A program made the position numbers and the translations under genes. From Stomorhina lunata (lineage: Eukaryota > Arthropoda > Insecta > Diptera > Rhiniidae), in contig OW121742.1 in assembly GCA_933228675.1 (NCBI GenBank), positions 39,779,255-39,843,254 of the forward strand: a DNA stretch of 64,000 nucleotides, in the 5' to 3' direction. Below the pieces are notes generated by a model that was not told where the DNA came from, ran no database searches, and saw only the letters and a list, made by a program, of their open reading frames with translations. Shown here piece by piece: positions 58,440 through 64,000 of the stretch. Numbering within the stretch: the first letter of the stretch is position 1; each line of letters begins with the position of its first letter.

Positions 58440-59580
58440 CAGTGTCCTGTGAGGATTGACGAGCATCCCTATTTCATTAAGGGATGCTCGGCATTCACGA
58501 GTAAAATAGATGTCGTAAAGACATTAGCTAAGAACTGATGGCAGCTTGACTTTCAATTCGGAAACGAATATGTCACTTGTATATTCCGAAGCAGCTTAAC
58601 CATTTAGTCGCCCTATATATGGCAGATATGATATTTCAGCCTGCTGGAAACTGCAGATCTCTGGGAGATTAACATAAGCTTCCATCCCTAAAAGTGGGAT
58701 AATAAAGACTCCAACACTTCTACCTTCGATTTATACCCATCAGTGTATATCTCTAGGAGCTTATCTGTATAATTATTTTAAGTTTTAGAGATATCCACAA
58801 CAAAAGTGTAATCTTGGTAAAGAAGACCTGACTCCAATAGTAGCTGATAAGGTATTCGTTTTGTACCAATAACTCAGCCAAAAGTCAGGTAAACCTAGTA
58901 AAGATTACCTTGAAAGGCGTAGTCCTAATGACATAAGTTAGTATTAAAACAGAGGATATTAGCAAAAGAGTCTCGCTGATTAGCCTTACATAGTGCTGAC
59001 CACCAAACAAGATTTCCATATATGAGTAAAGGCTTGACAAACATCTCGAAAAGCCAGTCTGTATTGGTAGGGGAAAAGCTATGCCCTCCAATGTATGTAT
59101 TGCCTAAGGCGCTTCTACACAAGTAGAGTGTAATAACTGCTTTAGACAACTTGGATTAGGTATTTAGGCTCTAGGACAACTTAGGGTCCAGAAAGACCCC
59201 CAGACATGTGTGTTCAGTGAGCAAAAGTTCAACCCTATCTGACTTCGGAAGAGTGAATTTTCGTATCTTGTATTTCCAGGATAATAGTACCAATTCCGAC
59301 TTCGGAAAAGTGAACATTGGTATCTTGAGAAAAGTATTCTCAAGTGTTTCCTTGAGAAAAGTACCAGTACCTTTTTGGCGGGATTAAGCCTTAATTCATT
59401 GGAAACGGTGTCATACTTAGTATGGCAAGAAACTGCCACTTCGACATCATTTTACTAAGCAATGGCGCAAGGAGTCAAATTTTCTGAGCAGTTTATTAAT
59501 AGCAAGGTTCCGCAAGCGGGGTGTCATAAAGCCCTAAGATGTACCACGGTAAGCTACCTTGTAGACTGTAGAATTACCCA
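58440..59580 (-). mobile_element. Non-LTR retrotransposon ORF2 remnant, RT plus RNase H
   Basis: Minus-strand pieces in order: LRNLAINKLLRKFDSLR (RT palm), ELRLNPAKKVLVLFSRKHL, CLGVFLDPKLS, then SKAVITLYLCRSALG and LSLLIYGNLVWWSALCKA-like thumb sequence, followed by IYTDG and GMEAYVNLPEICSFQQAEIS (RNase H start). RNase H after RT points to an I/Loa-type LINE. Many stops and shifts; the YADD block seems to be deleted. Confidence 0.75.
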
Positions 59581-60182
59581 TGGCTGAGCTAACAACTCTG
59601 TATGTTAGGAGTTTACCTAAGAAATCTGCCATTGCCGATGTTAGCGGACTTATATTTTTAAAAGTAACGAGTGAAAATTTTTCACAGATCTTTGTTGTAA
59701 GCACGCTCTTATTTAGAGAGGTCTAAAATCATCAAAAATTAACAAAATAAGTAAGTAAGTAAGTATTATTCAAAAAGTATTATTCAAAAAGAAGAGTATT
59801 CGCATTTGATCCAAATCTGTTACATTTATTTATTAATGTAACAGACCAATTTATTGATAAAAAGCCAAAAAATGTTTGCGGCTTAGTATGGCTATCTTTA
59901 CCAGCTTTAGAGATAAAAACTACCTCACACGTGTGGTCCATGATTCACTTCATTGAGATCTGAATAGGCCAGGGAATGATTACATTGGCATTATGTTGCA
60001 GGTCTGGGTTGGGTATGGATTCAAATACAGTTGAATTGCTGGACACTAACTCATTGTTTAGAGTTTTGCTTCCTCGAAAATATGTTTCCATGAAGACCTC
60101 AAGAGTTTCAGATCCAGTGGCCAAACTTGTGGCCAAAATATATCATGTGACAAAAGGCGAGGTAGACAGTATTTTACAAAGC
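59581..60182. other. Unassigned region
   Basis: A GTAAGTAAGTAAGTATT microsatellite-like run and a duplicated TATTATTCAAAAAG occur at about 59750-59790. A reading frame at 59976-60287 (103 codons) has mixed composition but no motif I recognise, and its 3' part overlaps a duplicated repeat. Confidence 0.4.
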
Positions 60183-60429
60183 TCGGAAGAACATTCTTTA
60201 AGTAATTTTGCTATAAATACGAAAGATTTTACTAAAAATAGGAATATTTATAACAATGGGCGTCTCACCTCTTGTATTAGGGGATAAGGTTTTGAATATA
60301 AATGTTTGGATAATCGTCTCCATTAGTTGTTTCGGAATTAAAGTAAAACCGGTATACTCTCTTTTTTATGGGACTTTTCAAAACTACCATACGGCTTATC
60401 TATGTATGGAAGTGCAACATCTTTATATC

Positions 60430-61601
60430 GGGTGGTTAATTTTCAAGGGCCGATGTTGATTTTGAATAAAACACAAACTATTCAGGAAATTATTGTACTT
60501 CTATTTTATTATGATATATTGGTATTACTCAATTATGTATGGAACAAAATATCGGCCAAATGGGCGCCGCGACCACGGCGGCACACCTCCATCCGATGGT
60601 CCAAATTTTCGATGACCCTGAGGCATAATGGAGGTTCTATGCCGTTAATGTGCCGAATTATCTCATCCTTTAGCTCTTGAATTGTTGCTGGCTTATCGAC
60701 GTACACCTTTTCTTCCAAATAACCCGAAAGAAAAAAGTCCAACGGTGTCAAATCACATGATCTTGACGGCCAATTGACATCGCCATTACGTGAGATAACA
60801 CGGCCATTAAATTTGTTGCGCAAAAGAGCCATTGTTTCGTTAGCTGTGTGGCAAGTGGCACCGTCCTGCTGAAACCACATATCGTCCACATGCATATCTT
60901 CCAATTTGGACCATAAAAAGTTCGTTATCATCTCACGATAGCGAACACCATTCACAGTAACTGCCTGACCGGAATCATTTTGGAAAAAATACGGCCCGAT
61001 GATGCCGCCAGCCCATAAACCGCACCAAACAGTCATTCTTTGTGGGTACATTGGCTTTTCGACAATCACTCTTGGATTCTCATTCGCCCAAATGCGGCAA
61101 TTCTGTTTATTGACGAATCCACTGAGGTGAAAATGTGCCTCATCACTGAAATGCAAGTCTTTATGCATAATGTTCATCAACGACGAGCGTGAGAGGTGCA
61201 ATTGTTGGGCACGACGACGAGTTGAGGTGGACGGTCTTCAGCCACACTATCGCGAACAGCAGCAATATTTTCTGCGCTACGAGTTGTACGAGCATGCACT
61301 GGTGTTCTCACATCTCCTACAGACCCGGTTTACCCGAATTTTTCCACGATTTTTGTGATTGTGCGCTCATTTGGACGATCAAATTGACCATATGCATTTT
61401 GATTTGACGATATGCATTTTGATTTGAACGCCTATTTTCATAATAAGTCTGGATAACTTTAACACGTTGTTGGATTGTGTATCTCTCCATGGTTCAAATT
61501 GAGTAAGTCTGAAATAGAGAAATGTCAAATAAAATTCGGAAAAAAACTAGGCGTTTAGGTGTGGTTCACATTCAACATCGGCCCTTACAATTTAACCACC
61601 C
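60430..61601 (-). mobile_element. Mariner-type (DD41D-spaced) transposon with both termini
   Basis: About 1.17 kb. The left terminus starts GGGTGGTTAA (60430), continues with an AAGGGCCGATGTTGA block, and is matched in inverse at the right end (61565-61601). Flanking TA dinucleotides lie just outside with two or three terminal bases differing. The enclosed minus-strand transposase is broken (see 60533-61490). Confidence 0.9.
60533..61490 (-). pseudogene. Broken transposase of the DD41D-spaced mariner-type element
   Basis: The start codon at 61490 opens MERYTIQQRVKVIQTYYENR, a helix-turn-helix N-terminus. A 20-bp tandem duplication near 61391-61430 shifts the frame, a stop follows in the GKFG-like stretch, and another shift precedes 61201. 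From 61201 to 60533 the frame is open: SDEAHFHLSG (first Asp), MWFQQDGATCHTA (second Asp) and CDLTPLDFFLSGYL (third Asp). There are 41 residues between the second and third Asp. The short step from HKDLHF to SDEAHF, compared with relatives, suggests roughly 40 residues are deleted. It cannot make an active protein. Confidence 0.9.
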
Positions 61602-61918
61602 TTTATTATAGAGTCTTTTCTTACAGTCAACAGATAAACTCAATAGTGGGAAACATTAGGTCAGTGTGACCTGCAAGTCTCGGAGGAACCTTCTCTAAGT
61701 AATTTTGCTATAAATACGAGAGATTTAACTAAAAATAGGTTTATTTATTGCAATGGGCGTGGCACCTCTTGTATAAGGGAATAGGGCTTTGAATATAAAG
61801 CTTTGGATAATTGTCTCCATTAGTTGTTTCCGAGTAAGAGTAAAAGCGGTATACTCTCTTTTTTATGAGACTTTTCAAAACTACCATACGGCACATCAAT
61901 GTATTGAAGTGCAAGATC

Positions 61919-63030
61919 AGTGTGAGGTCTCACAAAAAATGGAAGTGGCTTCGACATAGACGATATTAATTTATTTGTTAACATCAAATCTCAAATGAAA
62001 CAAGATTTTTATTTTTAATATTTTTTGTTATATATTTTAATGGCATCTTCAATTGTTTATATAGTATGTCAAAAAAATTAGATTTTTTGTGGACTAATTT
62101 GACAATTTATTTTCGTTTAAAACTAATTAAAAATTATATAATACAATTTAGAAAAACTTACTTAAAAAATATAAAAAATGTTTTAAATTTTAAAAAGAAA
62201 AAATTATTAAATAAAAATTTATTACAAAAAACGTAATTTTATTGAAAAGTTTTGCTTTATATATTAGAATAAAATAATAACAATTAATTAATTAATAATT
62301 AGGCTTAAATTGTCCTTTATTTAAATTTGTTGTTCCTATTAATTGCAATAATATTTTGGTTTTTATTTTTGTTTAATTGTTTTTGTTTATTACAATTTTT
62401 CGTATAATAATTTATAGTAATAATCTTCATTCTTTTCAAACAAGGTACAATTTTTTTCGCTCAATATTTTCTTTTTTTTTCCATTTAACCAATTTGTACA
62501 TTTATAAAGTTTTTTGTTTTCTTTTTAAATTTTCTTTAAAATTAATTGAGTTTTTAGTTTTTTTTACAATTTTTGTTTTTCAATTTCTTAAAAAATATGG
62601 ACATGGTTTTCTTAAATTTTTCCTTAAGTTTGCATTTTCTTTTAAATTATTGTTTTTTGTGGTTTTTAAGTTTTAAAATTCCAGCAGAAATTTTTATATT
62701 TTTTTACTTATTGCATTTTTTTTGAGTTTTTTTTTTCAAAAATATTTGAATATTCTTTTAAAATATTTTTTCTCTCAGTGGAGTTTATAAAAAAATTCAA
62801 TTAAACCGAATTTTAATTTTCAAAAGAATTACATTTTTTTTTTGAAAAATGTTACGTTTTTTTTATTAAAATGTTACGTTGTTATAAATGTAAAATATTT
62901 TTTTTTTTCATTATTTTTGTGCCTAACAGGAGAGCTGAAAAGTTCTAGGGTGGCTAACCTAGGAAAAATTGCTTTTTTTTTTAAATTTCAAAAAAAGAAA
63001 TTAAATAAAAAAATTACATTTTTATACAAA
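61919..63030. other. T-rich DNA, nothing recognised
   Basis: Long T-runs and simple A/T sequence. Reading frames here are F/L-rich artefacts of composition. Confidence 0.5.
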
Positions 63031-63880
63031 TTAACCCTTGCGAACAAAACTATTGGTAATTTGAGGGTTAATTTATAAAAAAAATATGACAGAAAGAAGC
63101 TTTTAGAACAATTTTGGGTAAAGTCTCTCTGATTTCACTCAGGTTTTTAGCACGCAAATTGAACATTTAAATAGTTCTTTGTCTGTTTAAAACTGGAACC
63201 AAGGGATATTTTTGAAGATATCATAAATTAAAGTAATTTTCAAAGATTAAATTGTTTGAAGAAATTTTTATTTCCCATCGTTTTGATAAAATAGATATAA
63301 TTTTTGAAGCTTTTCGTGCTTTAACAAATAAAAAAGCCACCAAATAATTTAAAAACCGGAAATTACTATTCCTTCAATATGTAGAAATATTTATAATAAA
63401 TTTGGTGGAAATCGGATGTCATTAACCCTTTTATAACCAGTGTCAAAAGTAAAATTTTTAAAATATTCAATTTTTTTCAAAAAATGTAAGAAATTATATG
63501 TTTTTATTGTTAAATTTCATTAAAAAAAATAAAAATCGTTCAAAGGAGCCTTTAATTATATTTTTATACAAATTAACCCTTGCGCCCCAAAACGCCTGGT
63601 TATTTGAGGTTTAATTTCTAATTCTATTTTTAAGATTTTAGAGCAATGTTGGACAAAGTCTCTCTGATTTCACTCAGATTTTTAGCACGCATATTACACA
63701 TTTAAGTAATTCTTTGTCAGTTTAAAACTGGAACCAAGGGTTAATTTTGAAGATATCATAAGTTAAAGTAATTTTCAAAGATCAAATTGTTTAAAGAAAA
63801 TTTCCATCGCTTTGATGAAATAGACAAGATTTTTAAAGCTTTTCGTGCTAAAACAAATAAAAAGCCATTAAGTAATTTAA
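63031..63880 (+). repeat. Two ~320-bp direct repeats, family D
   Basis: 63031-63353 and 63572-63880 share TTAACCCTTGCG, AAAGTCTCTCTGATTTCACT, TTTTTAGCACGCA, TTTAAAACTGGAACCAAGGG, GAAGATATCATAA and AGCTTTTCGTGCT in order, at about 540 bp spacing. A third, short match is at 51341. No reading frame. The second copy ends close to the window edge, so further units may follow. Confidence 0.9.
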
Positions 63881-64000
63881 AAAAGCTCTGTTTTGTTGTT
63901 AAATATTTTGTATTTTATTTCTTAAAAAAAAATTTTACCTACCGCTCCTAAAAGCTGCAAAAATTGTCAGATTAAAATCTTGAAGCTTTTTTAGAAAAAT

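Larger units (their letters stand above)
60183..61918 (+). repeat. ~240-bp direct repeats flanking a mariner-type element
   Basis: 60183-60421 and 61680-61918 match at about 85-90 percent: AAGTAATTTTGCTATAAATA, TCTCCATTAGTTGTTTC and TATACTCTCTTTTTTATG, then ACTTTTCAAAACTACCATAC all occur in order. The first copy ends 9 bp before the left terminus of the inserted element; the second begins about 78 bp after the right terminus. Confidence 0.9.

Noticed and set aside
59976..60287. 103-codon frame as a host gene
   Set aside because: No recognised motif, and its 3' third lies in a repeat duplicated at 61680 where the frame is not kept.

Overview
The window looks like nuclear DNA of a higher fly (Schizophora, probably a calyptrate such as a blow fly). 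The basis is extreme AT richness, short GT-AG introns, fly-like proteins (arginine kinase, phosphoglucomutase, acireductone dioxygenase and strumpellin with insect-type sequence) and degenerate insect mariner, Tc1-like and non-LTR elements. This placement is inference from recognised protein families; no search was run.

Layout. 1-4.7 kb is non-coding: an 11-bp tandem array and a LINE remnant. 4.7-11.5 kb is the arginine kinase locus (+): one large coding exon plus two upstream alternative first coding exons that splice in frame. 12.2-14.8 kb is acireductone dioxygenase (+, 4 exons). 16.7-21.5 kb is phosphoglucomutase (+, 6 exons). 21.7-27.6 kb is strumpellin/WASHC5 (-, 6 exons), convergent with Pgm. 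28.1-29.0 kb is a peroxisomal-type enoyl-CoA isomerase (+, 2 exons), divergent from WASHC5. 29.3-31.1 kb is a minisatellite. 31.5-37.05 kb is the 5' part of an unrecognised Q/N-rich, RGG-containing protein gene (+), whose last visible exon ends on a splice donor. The remaining 27 kb (37-64 kb) has no host coding exon I can support and is either a giant intron of that gene or intergenic. It holds several kilobases of 28-31-bp minisatellites, non-LTR fragments, a mariner fossil, a Tc1-like transposase with one frameshift, a broken mariner-type element with DD41D-like spacing and both inverted termini, and several unclassified dispersed repeats.

The host genes do not form a pathway. Arginine kinase buffers ATP, Pgm1 links glycogen and glycolysis, ADI1 is in methionine salvage, WASHC5 is a WASH-complex scaffold for endosomal actin, and the ECI-like protein acts in fatty-acid oxidation. 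Exon boundaries for these genes were read by hand from splice sites, reading-frame continuity and family similarity. The three complete multi-exon reconstructions (ADI1 186 aa, Pgm 560 aa, WASHC5 1186 aa) are frame-consistent throughout.

The most notable observations are the alternative arginine kinase N-termini (one with a dual-acylation-like start), a set of minisatellites with different 28-31-bp units, most sharing a TCTATAGA palindrome, a 31-bp array that seems to have grown from a sequence still present once in a neighbouring duplicate, and a dispersed repeat family with inverted ends and a terminal hairpin. I found no clearly new biochemical system.
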